Shown: positions 15,392 through 20,634 of the stretch, piece after piece | How the letters are laid out: every line of letters starts with the position of its first letter | Numbering within the stretch: position 1 is the first letter of the stretch | Made by a program: the position numbers and the translations under genes | Notes under the pieces: generated by a model | The model's input: only the letters and a program-made list of their open reading frames with translations | The model's database searches: none | What the model was told of the DNA's origin: nothing | Source: a virus | Strand: one strand, 5' to 3' | Length of the DNA stretch: 29,594 nucleotides | Virus record (IMG/VR): IMGVR_UViG_3300044225_000165 | Coordinates: 1 to 29,594 of that record

Positions 15392-15772
15392 TCATTCTTC
15401 AAACTTTGACAACAGATACTCAAGTTCCTTCTTTGACTGCTGCAAAACCTTGTCCATTTGAGCGTCTGCACCCTCTATGCCGCCCAACGCATCACATAGT
15501 CTACTTATACGCTCACGGTCAAAGGACGTTAGACTCTTGTCAGGATGTGGCGCTACACGAAATATGCCGTCAGCATTGTTGTACTCCATCCAACGCACAG
15601 CTAACTCAGCAGAACGCGGAATGCTCTGCTCACCCTTTTCATAATAACAATACATACGATGGCTCACACCCAAAGTACGAGCCATCGCCATTTGTGTCAT
15701 GTTTAACGACTTACGCTTGTCTATAAGCATCTTGCCGCTCCACATGCTGTATGAGTCTTTAGCCTTGTGCAT
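15392..15772 (-). CDS. XRE-family HTH regulator
   Basis: This is a 126-aa protein when started at ATG 15770-15772, which has GGAGG 6 nt upstream; the longer frame begins with a TTG that overlaps that site. An XRE/Cro-type helix-turn-helix lies at about residues 15-62: MLIDKRKSLNMTQMAMARTL, GVSHRMYCYYEKGEQSIP, and then ELAVRWMEY. The C-terminal half (FDRERISRLCDALGGIEGAD, then DKVLQQSKKELEYLLSKFEE) looks like an oligomerising coiled coil. It overlaps the upstream 83-aa gene by 14 nt. As the only clear regulator here it is a candidate to bind the GCAATGATTGC palindromes found upstream, which is untested inference. Confidence 0.8.
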   Translation of the reverse strand: MHKAKDSYSMWSGKMLIDKRKSLNMTQMAMARTLGVSHRMYCYYEKGEQSIPRSAELAVRWMEYNNADGIFRVAPHPDKSLTSFDRERISRLCDALGGIEGADAQMDKVLQQSKKELEYLLSKFEE

Positions 15773-16010
15773 CTCCAACCTCCGCCAACATGCCAGCTTC
15801 CATCATGTCGGCTGTGAAGTGATCAATGCTGTCAAACCTCATAGGCTTGCCGCTCCAATCGCATGCAGACAACGCCGCCGTGCGAAGGAACGAGTGATCG
15901 TCAGGAAACGCCCACTTCGACCTTGACTTCCATACATCCAAGAACGCAGAAGCGTTCTCCGCTGTAAATTCTATAGGATCTTCGCTGATCCTTAGTTCAA
16001 ACCTCTTCAT
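15759..16010 (-). CDS. Small hypothetical protein co-transcribed with the XRE regulator
   Basis: This 83-aa protein starts at ATG 16008-16010, chosen because AAAGGAGGG lies just upstream. The longer frame would run through a hairpin in the leader. The sequence MKRFELRISEDPIEFTAENA, then SAFLDVWKSRSKWAFPDDHS and HFTADMMEAGMLAEVGDAQG, shows a strand followed by helices and no recognised domain. Codon use and ribosome site are good. It is the first gene after the 16.0-16.4 kb non-coding region and overlaps the regulator, so it may be a partner or merely co-regulated. Confidence 0.7.
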   Translation of the reverse strand: MKRFELRISEDPIEFTAENASAFLDVWKSRSKWAFPDDHSFLRTAALSACDWSGKPMRFDSIDHFTADMMEAGMLAEVGDAQG

Positions 16011-16030
16011 TACACCCTCCTTTAAATAGT

Positions 16031-16054
16031 GGGCCAGTCCCGCAGAACTGGCCC
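16031..16054 (-). promoter_or_regulatory. Leader hairpin before the 83-aa gene
   Basis: GGGCCAGT, an 8-nt loop and ACTGGCCC form a perfect 8-bp stem. It ends 15 nt before the AAAGGAGGG ribosome site and has no U-tract, so it fits a 5' stabiliser or operator better than a terminator. Confidence 0.5.
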
Positions 16055-16088
16055 TGCCATCCCTTGACAACTTAGGGTCGGCAATTGA

Positions 16089-16117
16089 TTAACATGAATA
16101 TAGTGCAAAGGTTGCAA
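16089..16117 (-). promoter_or_regulatory. Candidate sigma70-type promoter for the 83-aa/XRE unit
   Basis: The minus strand reads TTGCAA, 17 nt, TGTTAA. The same TTGCAA -35 form appears in the promoter at 20635-20663. The start codon is about 75 nt downstream. The -10 match is moderate, so this is tentative. Confidence 0.4.
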
Positions 16118-16381
16118 TAAGTCCATGGAAAAATGTTATAAAATTTTTTTTGCAAAATTTTTAGGGGGTATATCTGCGTAAAATCCGGCGGTTGTTTGTG
16201 GGGAACTTGGCGCAAAGCGCCTGCTTGTCAACATTTTTTTTTGGGGGGGTGGTATATCCCACCCGATCCCGATACCGAAAAACGCAATAAGCCATAGGGT
16301 ACCTGCGCGACCATGCCAATAGCGGCGATCTAAGCGTCACTGAACCCGTACAATTGTACTAGCACTACCTACCTACCGGAC

Positions 16382-16409
16382 AAAAAGAAAGGCCGCCAAC
16401 GGCGGCCTT
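16382..16409 (-). terminator. Rho-independent terminator of the amidoligase unit
   Basis: In the minus direction AAGGCCGCC, a 3-nt GTT loop and GGCGGCCTT form a perfect 9-bp stem, followed by TCTTTTTG. It lies 24 nt after the amidoligase stop codon. Confidence 0.85.
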
Positions 16410-16432
16410 GTCTCGGATTATGCTTGACTAGT

Positions 16433-17623
16433 TTATGACAGACTAGCGCGGCGCTGATTGAAGTATTCAAACGTTTGATCATCAATACCTGCCCATATTG
16501 ATGTAACGCCTATTCTGTTTTCGGGATAAAGCGCAACGCCGCCAGCAATTTGTGTTGTTACTTGCTGCAATACCTCATAACCATTCAGATCGTGTTCACC
16601 ATTTGATGAACCATAGCGATGACCAAATGTTTGTTGCGTATGACAGACAATTGCAGCATCACCATGTGAACGGCGCATTTCAGATATGCGAGCGCGAATT
16701 GTATCAGCAGACCATCCGGTAGCATTCATGATTTCTTGCGTAGTCGCGCCACCATCACGACGAATAGTCGCCCACATAACGCCAATGCGCGACCCATTAC
16801 GATATGGCATTGCTGGCGTTTCCATCGTTGTTTCTGCTGGCGATACATAATCAAGACGTTGGTTATCGCTATGTCTAAACATGCCATCAATCAAAACGCA
16901 CCATGCATCAAGCTTTGCAATATCCAATGTGGCTTGGTGTTGACGAAATTCCATCGTTTGATGGGTCGACCATGTGTTGAGCGATACCGCGCTGAACTTG
17001 CCGCCAAGAATATTATTCATGTGAGAAATGCTTTCAGCATTGGCGAATTCATTGGCATGTGTACCGCCAAACGCAACACGGCGAATGCAACGGCAAAAAC
17101 GTGAAACGTCCGAATGGTGACTGGCACGGCGCGATGGTGCCAAAATGCCGTCAATATCTGAATGGTGCGTTGCATAGCGTTGTATAACATCACGCGCCAA
17201 AGCAATTGGCATAATGTCATGACACTGGTTATCAGCTGGCATAAAATAGGCGTTGCGGTCACGCATTAACTGTTTTGATTGACGCCAAAAATCGCGCGGC
17301 GAAATATCCTTAACAGCGCGATTTCCTACATGTACATGTAAACCGCAACCGCGTTTTGATACCTTGCCGCCATTGCTTTCGACAAATTGCAAAACCGCCG
17401 CAATGTCATCTTTCGCGCCACCAGCCATATGCAATGGCATTGGTGGGAATACCAATTCAAAATCAACATTCGGTGATGCATCCGATTTTACATGTACAAA
17501 ATCAAAACCTGCGTTGTTCAATTCCTGTTGCCAAGTATTGATTGAGCGATAATTTCCTATTTCGTTGTGACCCTCAATCTCAATACCGCCAGTCAAGAAG
17601 CTTGTGTTTGTTAAGTAAGACAT
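16433..17623 (-). CDS. Putative amidoligase (Amidoligase_2 family) fused to a winged helix
   Basis: This is a 396-aa protein. The N-terminal domain has the amidoligase_2 signatures: GGIEIEGHNE at 12-21, SDASPNVDFELVFPPM at 47-62 and GCGLHVHVG at 92-100. A late VSLNTWSTHQTMEFRQHQAT at 213-232 completes the series, in which the acidic and His residues correspond to the metal-ATP site of this ATP-grasp-like COOH-NH2 ligase fold. Residues about 280-330 (IGVMWATIRRDGGATTQEIM, NATGWSADTIRARISEMRRS) look like the DUF3489-type winged helix, an unusual fusion. The family is predicted to join a carboxylate to an amine using ATP; the substrate here is unknown. It is a single-gene unit with its own terminator, and a GCAATGATTGC palindrome lies upstream. 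Confidence 0.8.
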   Translation of the reverse strand: MSYLTNTSFLTGGIEIEGHNEIGNYRSINTWQQELNNAGFDFVHVKSDASPNVDFELVFPPMPLHMAGGAKDDIAAVLQFVESNGGKVSKRGCGLHVHVGNRAVKDISPRDFWRQSKQLMRDRNAYFMPADNQCHDIMPIALARDVIQRYATHHSDIDGILAPSRRASHHSDVSRFCRCIRRVAFGGTHANEFANAESISHMNNILGGKFSAVSLNTWSTHQTMEFRQHQATLDIAKLDAWCVLIDGMFRHSDNQRLDYVSPAETTMETPAMPYRNGSRIGVMWATIRRDGGATTQEIMNATGWSADTIRARISEMRRSHGDAAIVCHTQQTFGHRYGSSNGEHDLNGYEVLQQVTTQIAGGVALYPENRIGVTSIWAGIDDQTFEYFNQRRASLS

Positions 17624-17687
17624 TGTTTTTACTACCTTTTTTTCAGTTTGATAGACGCACCATTGCGCCAGTCCCTAAACCTAACAC

Positions 17688-17698
17688 GCAATCATTGC
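17688..17698 (-). promoter_or_regulatory. Operator-like palindrome upstream of the amidoligase
   Basis: GCAATCATTGC on the plus strand (GCAATGATTGC on the minus strand) is identical to the palindrome inside two good promoters at 18752-18780 and 19279-19307. Around it the best boxes are TTGCAA, 17 nt, TTAGGT, which is a weak -10. The start codon is about 65 nt downstream. Confidence 0.55.
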
Positions 17699-17717
17699 AG
17701 ATTGCAAGCCATATAAA

Positions 17718-17731
17718 GCACAATTGTACTG
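17718..17731 (+). repeat. Dispersed ACAATTGTACTG repeat, copy
   Basis: GCACAATTGTACTG shares the core of the dispersed GAACAATTGTACTGG family. It sits about 20 nt upstream of the amidoligase operator-like palindrome, in non-coding DNA. Confidence 0.5.
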
Positions 17732-17932
17732 TTTTTTTTCAGCTCACAATGTAGACGTTTTATAGGATGGAAATATTAAACCGGAAAAAATAAAAATTGC
17801 GCTGCGTTGCATTTGGTAAACAATGCTTACCTTTTATCAATCCGCCAAAAAGTATCACATGGTACAAATACAAACACGAATAATTATACGGGTAAACCCC
17901 GAACCCGAACCCCGACCCCGAAAACCCGACAC

Positions 17933-17964
17933 AAAAAAAGGGCCGGAACCCGAAGCTCCGACCC
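17933..17964 (-). terminator. Rho-independent terminator of the GGCT unit
   Basis: In the minus direction GGGTCGGA pairs with TCCGGCCC (8 bp with one G-U pair) around a 9-nt loop, and a run of seven T follows. It starts 20 nt after the GGCT stop codon. Confidence 0.8.
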
Positions 17965-17983
17965 GATTAACCCGAACAATTCA

Positions 17984-18412
17984 CTATATCCATGCTGTAT
18001 CCCGATCCTCCCCGATGTATGTTGTGTAATCCCGAGCGTTGTATAGTTCCGATTCGTCAAGCCCGAAGTCCCGATACCCGTCAAGTATTGTCTTGAAGTA
18101 TAGCGGACTGGGATCCCGATACCCGCCGCTGTTCATGCGGTAGGTCATCATCCCGTTGATCATCACCTGACGATACAGCCCCGAACTTACACCCTCGTAT
18201 CTATCAAGAGCGGCCTCGTCCTCTGGCCCAATCTCCCATATACCGACAGGTAACAAGTCTTCAGGTTCCCCTATCTCAATATCGGCAACCCCGCGAAAGA
18301 CTAAACGCCAGCCCGGAAAATAAGCAGACCCCAACGGCTTGGCGTTAGGGCTGCGTATCGCCATCTGGGCCATATTCAAATTCGACCCATAAGCAAAATA
18401 TAGCCGCTTCAT
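17984..18412 (-). CDS. Gamma-glutamylcyclotransferase-like (GGCT/AIG2 fold) protein
   Basis: This is a 142-aa protein from ATG 18410-18412 (MKRLYFAYGSNLN...); GGAGGTAAAG immediately precedes it, whereas the ATG four codons earlier lies on top of that site. The substrate-binding signature YGSNL is at residues 8-12. After FPGWRLVFRGVADIE, the motif LDRYEGV places the catalytic-type Glu at residue 73, as in the LDxxEGV of GGCT enzymes. The length is typical for a single AIG2-like domain. Family members release gamma-glutamyl groups as 5-oxoproline or cleave gamma-glutamylamine bonds. It starts 2 nt after the stop of the 100-aa gene, one unit away from the amidoligase, a pairing expected for amide-bond formation and removal. 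Confidence 0.85.
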   Translation of the reverse strand: MKRLYFAYGSNLNMAQMAIRSPNAKPLGSAYFPGWRLVFRGVADIEIGEPEDLLPVGIWEIGPEDEAALDRYEGVSSGLYRQVMINGMMTYRMNSGGYRDPSPLYFKTILDGYRDFGLDESELYNARDYTTYIGEDRDTAWI

Positions 18413-18414
18413 CT

Positions 18415-18717
18415 TTACCTCCATTCATTCACGACTTCTTCACCAACGATGTAAGCATACATATTCACTAGTTTTTCTGGATCAGATAAGTCTGTTGTCA
18501 CTTCACCAAAGTTGTCTTGCTCGTAAGTCTTGATGGCATCAATGATGTCGAAAACTTTATCGCCCATCCATTCCTTGGCTTTGTGTGTTCCAATAATGTA
18601 GTAGTCCATGTTGAAAGCGTGATGATGCCAGTCGTCCTTGTTGGCTTGTAGCCACTCAGCGTCCTGCTCTTCCATCCACTCAACAAAATGCTCTTTGATC
18701 TCTTGATACTTGTACAT
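18415..18717 (-). CDS. Acidic conserved phage protein (100 aa), partner of GGCT
   Basis: This is a 100-aa, acidic, aromatic-rich protein: FVEWMEEQDAEWLQANKDDW, HHHAFNMDYYIIGTHKAKEW, and YEQDNFGEVTTDLSDPEKLV...MYAYIVGEEVV. I recall closely similar proteins with an LSDPEKxxNMYAYIxGEE segment in several unrelated phages and without function. There is no membrane segment and no zinc site. It is the first gene of the unit expressed from the promoter at 18752-18780, and its stop lies 2 nt before the GGCT start. It could be a substrate or partner of the amidoligase/GGCT chemistry, but that is speculation. Confidence 0.75.
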   Translation of the reverse strand: MYKYQEIKEHFVEWMEEQDAEWLQANKDDWHHHAFNMDYYIIGTHKAKEWMGDKVFDIIDAIKTYEQDNFGEVTTDLSDPEKLVNMYAYIVGEEVVNEWR

Positions 18718-18751
18718 TGTTTTTTACCCTTTTCTGGTTTCGATAGATATA

Positions 18752-18780
18752 TAAATAGCAATCATTGCAATCAATGTCAA
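18752..18780 (-). promoter_or_regulatory. Promoter with embedded GCAATGATTGC operator (GGCT unit)
   Basis: The minus strand reads TTGACA (18775-18780), 17 nt, then TATTTATATA at the -10. The palindrome GCAATGATTGC (18758-18768) fills the spacer and abuts the -10 box, where a bound protein would block RNA polymerase. The 100-aa gene starts about 27 nt after the expected transcription start. Confidence 0.8.
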
Positions 18781-18843
18781 CAAGAAAAAGCACAAAAAAA
18801 AGTTTTTTTTTGCAGCCGTGCTGCGGACTACGGCGCGCGAAGA

Positions 18844-18868
18844 CAATAAGAACAATTGTACTGGTTCT
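18844..18868 (+). repeat. Dispersed GAACAATTGTACTGG repeat, copy with CAATAAG flank
   Basis: CAATAAGAACAATTGTACTGGTTC matches 20480-20505 in all but a few bases. That other copy is the start of the zinc-ribbon gene. Read on the minus strand this copy would encode NQYNCSYC, compared with NQSNCSYC in the gene, and then runs to a stop. It may be a gene remnant or one copy of a wider repeat family. Confidence 0.5.
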
Positions 18869-18879
18869 GAGCTGCGGAC

Positions 18880-18906
18880 AAAAAAATACCCGGCTCCCGC
18901 CGGGTA
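18880..18906 (-). terminator. Rho-independent terminator of the two-micro-gene unit
   Basis: In the minus direction TACCCGGC, a 4-nt GGGA loop and GCCGGGTA form a perfect 8-bp stem, followed by TTTTTTTG. It lies 17 nt after the stop of the 56-aa gene. Confidence 0.88.
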
Positions 18907-18923
18907 CTTTGAAATTGTTCTGG

Positions 18924-19094
18924 TTAGATTCGCTTCCATCTCATCCAAACTCCCGTAACCATCATCCCGACTCCGATCATCAGCAGCCCGATGTGAATCC
19001 AGAAAGCTTGAAAGTTGTGGGGCATTGGCTCTACCCCCGACATCAACAGCACGAGGACGAAACCGAGTCCCGTTACTAGATCTCCCTTAGTCAT
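18924..19094 (-). CDS. Small two-TM membrane protein (56 aa)
   Basis: The start ATG 19092-19094 (MTKGDLVTGLGFVLVLLMSG...) overlaps the stop of the preceding 53-aa gene by 8 nt, which favours it over a longer frame. There are two hydrophobic helices, LVTGLGFVLVLLMSGV and IHIGLLMIGVGMMVTGVWM, separated by a short loop with PMPHNFQAFW, and a basic tail RWKRI that predicts a cytoplasmic C-terminus. No family is recognised. It is the last gene of a unit bounded by a promoter (19279-19307) and a terminator (18880-18906), in the manner of a moron. A role in host membrane modification or superinfection exclusion is speculative. Confidence 0.65.
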   Translation of the reverse strand: MTKGDLVTGLGFVLVLLMSGVEPMPHNFQAFWIHIGLLMIGVGMMVTGVWMRWKRI

Positions 19095-19248
19095 TACGAC
19101 CAACATGCACAACATAAATAATTGTGTCGTCTGGTCTTTGCGAAGAATTAATCATTCTCTCCTCTGTAATCTCTCTTGATCCACGCTCGTTAGCAAATTC
19201 CAACGCTTGTTCAAACGACTTAAAATTGTATCTTTCTACCTTTGGCAT
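19087..19248 (-). CDS. Small hydrophilic protein (53 aa)
   Basis: The frame is short but strongly supported: AAAGGAGGTAAGA precedes ATG 19246-19248, and a good promoter lies about 30 nt upstream. The sequence has VERYNFKSFEQALEFANERG, then ITEERMINSSQRPDDTIIYV and VHVGRND, a helix followed by a strand, with no Cys and no membrane segment. There is no recognised domain; the beta strand IIYVVHV at the end may pair in a dimer. The end overlaps the start of the 56-aa membrane gene by 8 nt, so the two are probably translationally coupled and act together. Confidence 0.7.
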   Translation of the reverse strand: MPKVERYNFKSFEQALEFANERGSREITEERMINSSQRPDDTIIYVVHVGRND

Positions 19249-19278
19249 TCTTACCTCCTTTGTTTAACTTACCTATTA

Positions 19279-19307
19279 TATATAGCAATCATTGCAAAGC
19301 ATGTCAA
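19279..19307 (-). promoter_or_regulatory. Promoter with embedded GCAATGATTGC operator (micro-gene unit)
   Basis: The minus strand reads TTGACA (19302-19307), 17 nt, TATATA, with TATAAT-like bases continuing. The palindrome GCAATGATTGC at 19285-19295 abuts the -10 box exactly as in the promoter at 18752-18780. The CTTGTTGACA upstream of the boxes is also identical between the two. Confidence 0.82.
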
Positions 19308-19403
19308 CAAGAAAATAATATTTTTTTATCATACAGATTGTCCTCGACTGCCTCTTCTTGTTTTCCCAACGCAGAGATTACCGCTGCTATCTATCCGTAA
19401 GAC

Positions 19404-19418
19404 GAACAATTGTACTGG
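19404..19418 (+). repeat. Dispersed GAACAATTGTACTGG repeat, copy
   Basis: This is an exact 15-base copy, identical to 18850-18864, and lies in non-coding DNA. Confidence 0.6.
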
Positions 19419-19474
19419 TGAATCGAAGCTCACAAGGGAGCTACACTCTAACGGGTATGCAGCTCCCAAAACCA

Positions 19475-19488
19475 GAACAATTGTACTG
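19475..19488 (+). repeat. Dispersed GAACAATTGTACTG repeat, copy
   Basis: This copy matches the family over 14 bases and then diverges. It lies 71 nt from the copy at 19404, in the same orientation and in non-coding DNA. Confidence 0.6.
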
Positions 19489-19516
19489 TGTCTTCCCGGC
19501 CCCGAAGATCCCGAAC

Positions 19517-19548
19517 AAAAAAATCCCCGGCAGCGACGACCACCGGGG
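19517..19548 (-). terminator. Rho-independent terminator of the small-terminase unit
   Basis: In the minus direction CCCCGG, a 12-nt loop and CCGGGG form the stem, followed by ATTTTTTTG. It lies about 180 nt after the terS stop codon. The stem is short but GC-only. Confidence 0.7.
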
Positions 19549-19641
19549 CAGGTTCTCTAGGGAGGAAGCCCGATCATGGCCCGATCCCGAAGGCCGAGTC
19601 AAGCCCGAACCCCGAACCCGATGGCCCCGAAGCCCGAACCC

Positions 19642-19662
19642 GAACAATTCTACTTATGCAGC
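19642..19662 (+). repeat. Dispersed repeat variant GAACAATTCTACTTATGCAGC
   Basis: This copy matches 24114-24134 in 20 of 21 bases, although the two lie 4.5 kb apart. The other copy spans the stop codon of the TSCPD-like gene, while this one is non-coding. Confidence 0.55.
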
Positions 19663-19726
19663 TCCCCGAAACCCCGGTCAAAACTGTTCGACCCCCTCGC
19701 GCGGAGTGTTTATGGAATTTTATGGG

Positions 19727-20254
19727 TTATCCGCTATCTTGTGCTATATCTTGTGGGTCATGATCTATTATACCCATATCTGGCGTTATATTCTTCATGC
19801 GAGACTGCGCTAACCTGCGGAACTCCTCTAATTTGTTCGTAATTTCTTCTTTAGTAGAAGCTGTGACATCCTCTTTGATAACGTGCTGCTTGTTAACGAG
19901 TAGTCCCGCTGCCTTCAAACGCAACTCTTCAGCCCGTAATGCTTCGCTAAACTTACCCATCTCCCACGCTTGATCCCGAATCTTTTTCAGATCCCGAATA
20001 GATTTATCAATCGTCACCCCGAACCTAGCCTGTGTCTCCAATCTCATCTCTTGCAGACGCTCTGCAACGACTGGATTACGCAATAACCTGACAGCTTGCA
20101 CCGTAGGGTTTTTATACCCCGCTTGTCTCGCTGCCTCTGTCTGCGTCATATCCTTGTGCAGATAGTAATCCAGAAACTGTTGTTGTTGTGGCTTCAGGCG
20201 CTTCAGACCAGCTTCACGCTGTTCCTTTGGTAGATCTTCGCCGACCTTTGGCAT
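19727..20254 (-). CDS. terS: Terminase small subunit (TerS, Terminase_2-like)
   Basis: This 175-aa protein has a strong ribosome site (TAGGAGGGCAGT before ATG). The helix-turn-helix region LKPQQQQFLDYYLHKDMTQT...EAARQAGYKNPTVQAVRLLR...NPVVAERLQEM (about residues 20-70) is the classic Terminase_2 signature (LTxKQxxFvxxYl...ATxAAxxAGY...LLxNPxV). A long helix (SIRDLKKIRDQAWEMGKFSE...ALRAEELRLKAAGLL) suits ring oligomerisation. TerS recognises the packaging start on phage DNA and stimulates TerL. It lies 6.5 kb upstream of terL, separated by the accessory units, which is unusual. CCCGA-rich DNA lies directly downstream and inside its 3' half. Confidence 0.88.
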   Translation of the reverse strand: MPKVGEDLPKEQREAGLKRLKPQQQQFLDYYLHKDMTQTEAARQAGYKNPTVQAVRLLRNPVVAERLQEMRLETQARFGVTIDKSIRDLKKIRDQAWEMGKFSEALRAEELRLKAAGLLVNKQHVIKEDVTASTKEEITNKLEEFRRLAQSRMKNITPDMGIIDHDPQDIAQDSG

Positions 20255-20263
20255 ACTGCCCTC

Positions 20264-20506
20264 CTAGTAGCTTATATGAAACACGTTACTGTGTTCATCA
20301 TCTGGGTAATACATGTTGCCGTTCTTGGTAATCTGCCAACCTGCATCTCTCATTCCCTTGATAAGATTTCTGCGCTTAGTCAACTCTTCATAGCTAGTGT
20401 TGAAAACCGTGTGCGCTTTGTCCCAACACACATCGCACCACTTCTTGTTGCCTAAAAATAAATGACCCTTACGCTGTCCACAATAAGAACAATTACTCTG
20501 GTTCAT
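20264..20506 (-). CDS. Small zinc-ribbon protein
   Basis: This is an 80-aa protein from ATG 20504-20506 (MNQSNCSYCGQRK...), chosen because GGAGGG lies 4 nt upstream; the earlier ATG lies on top of that site. Two Cys pairs, NCSYCG and WCDVCW, form a treble-clef or zinc-ribbon-type site. The C-terminus (RDAGWQITKNGNMYYPDDEH) is a small beta-type module. Zinc-ribbon proteins of this size in phages are often homing-endonuclease-like fragments or regulators, and nothing decides between them. It is 10 nt upstream of terS in the same unit. Its first bases are a copy of the dispersed repeat. Confidence 0.72.
   Translation of the reverse strand: MNQSNCSYCGQRKGHLFLGNKKWCDVCWDKAHTVFNTSYEELTKRRNLIKGMRDAGWQITKNGNMYYPDDEHSNVFHISY
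20487..20501 (+). repeat. Dispersed repeat variant at the start of the zinc-ribbon gene
   Basis: GAACAATTACTCTGG is a diverged copy of the family located inside coding DNA (codons 2-7 of the zinc-ribbon gene). It shares the flank CAATAAG with the copy at 18844. Confidence 0.5.
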
Positions 20507-20544
20507 ATGTCCCTCCATTTTGCGCTGCTGACTACCATGCTACA

Positions 20545-20570
20545 GGGTATAGGTTTATATACCTATACCC
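20545..20570. repeat. Perfect 10-bp inverted repeat in the terS-unit leader
   Basis: GGGTATAGGT, a 6-nt TTATAT loop and ACCTATACCC form a perfect stem. It lies about 40 nt before the zinc-ribbon start and has no U-tract on either strand. It would form a stable leader hairpin or a protein-binding site. Confidence 0.7.
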
Positions 20571-20634
20571 CTATGTAATAGGGTAAAAAACCCAAACCAC
20601 AAAGTTTAAACCTTTTCAATAACTTACGACCCCT

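Larger units (their letters stand above)
16011..16432. other. Non-coding region upstream of the packaging operon
   Basis: This 422-nt stretch has no credible gene. Read on the minus strand from high to low coordinates, it holds the amidoligase terminator (16382-16409) and a perfect palindrome GTACAATTGTAC at 16348-16359. Next are a hairpin (GGGTGG, TATATC, CCACCC at 16247-16264) beside a T9/G7 homopolymer run at 16234-16249, and a GGCGC-AAA-GCGCC hairpin at 16209-16221. A probable promoter (16089-16117) and an 8-bp leader hairpin (16031-16054) complete it. The homopolymers and stacked hairpins suggest a regulatory hub for the late operon. Confidence 0.6.
17624..17983. other. Intergenic region between GGCT and amidoligase units
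   Basis: This is 360 nt without a credible gene. It holds the GGCT terminator (17933-17964), a run of CCCGA pentamers at about 17897-17929, a copy of the dispersed repeat (17718-17731) and the palindrome GCAATCATTGC (17688-17698). Plus-strand ORFs rich in Pro-Glu-Pro-Arg across 17.82-18.05 kb are translations of the CCCGA repeat and are not supported. Confidence 0.6.
19249..19726. other. Repeat-rich non-coding region downstream of the small terminase
   Basis: This 478-nt region carries the promoter 19279-19307 and three dispersed-repeat copies (19404-19418, 19475-19488, 19642-19662). It also carries the terS terminator (19517-19548), two copies of TATGCAGCTCCC (19456 and 19655), and about a dozen CCCGA pentamers between 19500 and 19670. 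A plus-strand ORF from 19576 is a translation of the pentamer run and is not supported. The location beside terS makes it a candidate packaging (pac) region. Confidence 0.6.

Noticed and set aside
16074-16103. Plus-strand TTGACA, 17 nt, GATTAA
   Set aside because: The -10 match is poor and there is no plus-strand gene for it to serve.
16209-16233. Minus-strand TTGACA next to a GGCGC hairpin as promoter
   Set aside because: No acceptable -10 hexamer lies 16-18 nt downstream; the stem GGCGC-AAA-GCGCC occupies the spacer, so it is listed only as part of the non-coding region.
17807-18046. Plus-strand ORFs rich in Pro-Glu-Pro-Arg
   Set aside because: They are translations of the CCCGA pentamer run, lack a ribosome site, run opposite to all real genes and overlap the terminator and the GGCT gene.
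18724-18948. Minus-strand 74-aa ORF with a hydrophobic C-terminal part
   Set aside because: It spans a strong terminator and the promoter of the 100-aa gene, so its bases are explained by those signals.
19576-19842. Plus-strand ORF with GGGAGG upstream (88 aa)
   Set aside because: It has a plausible ribosome site, but the protein is a low-complexity reading of CCCGA repeats and runs into the 3' end of terS on the other strand.
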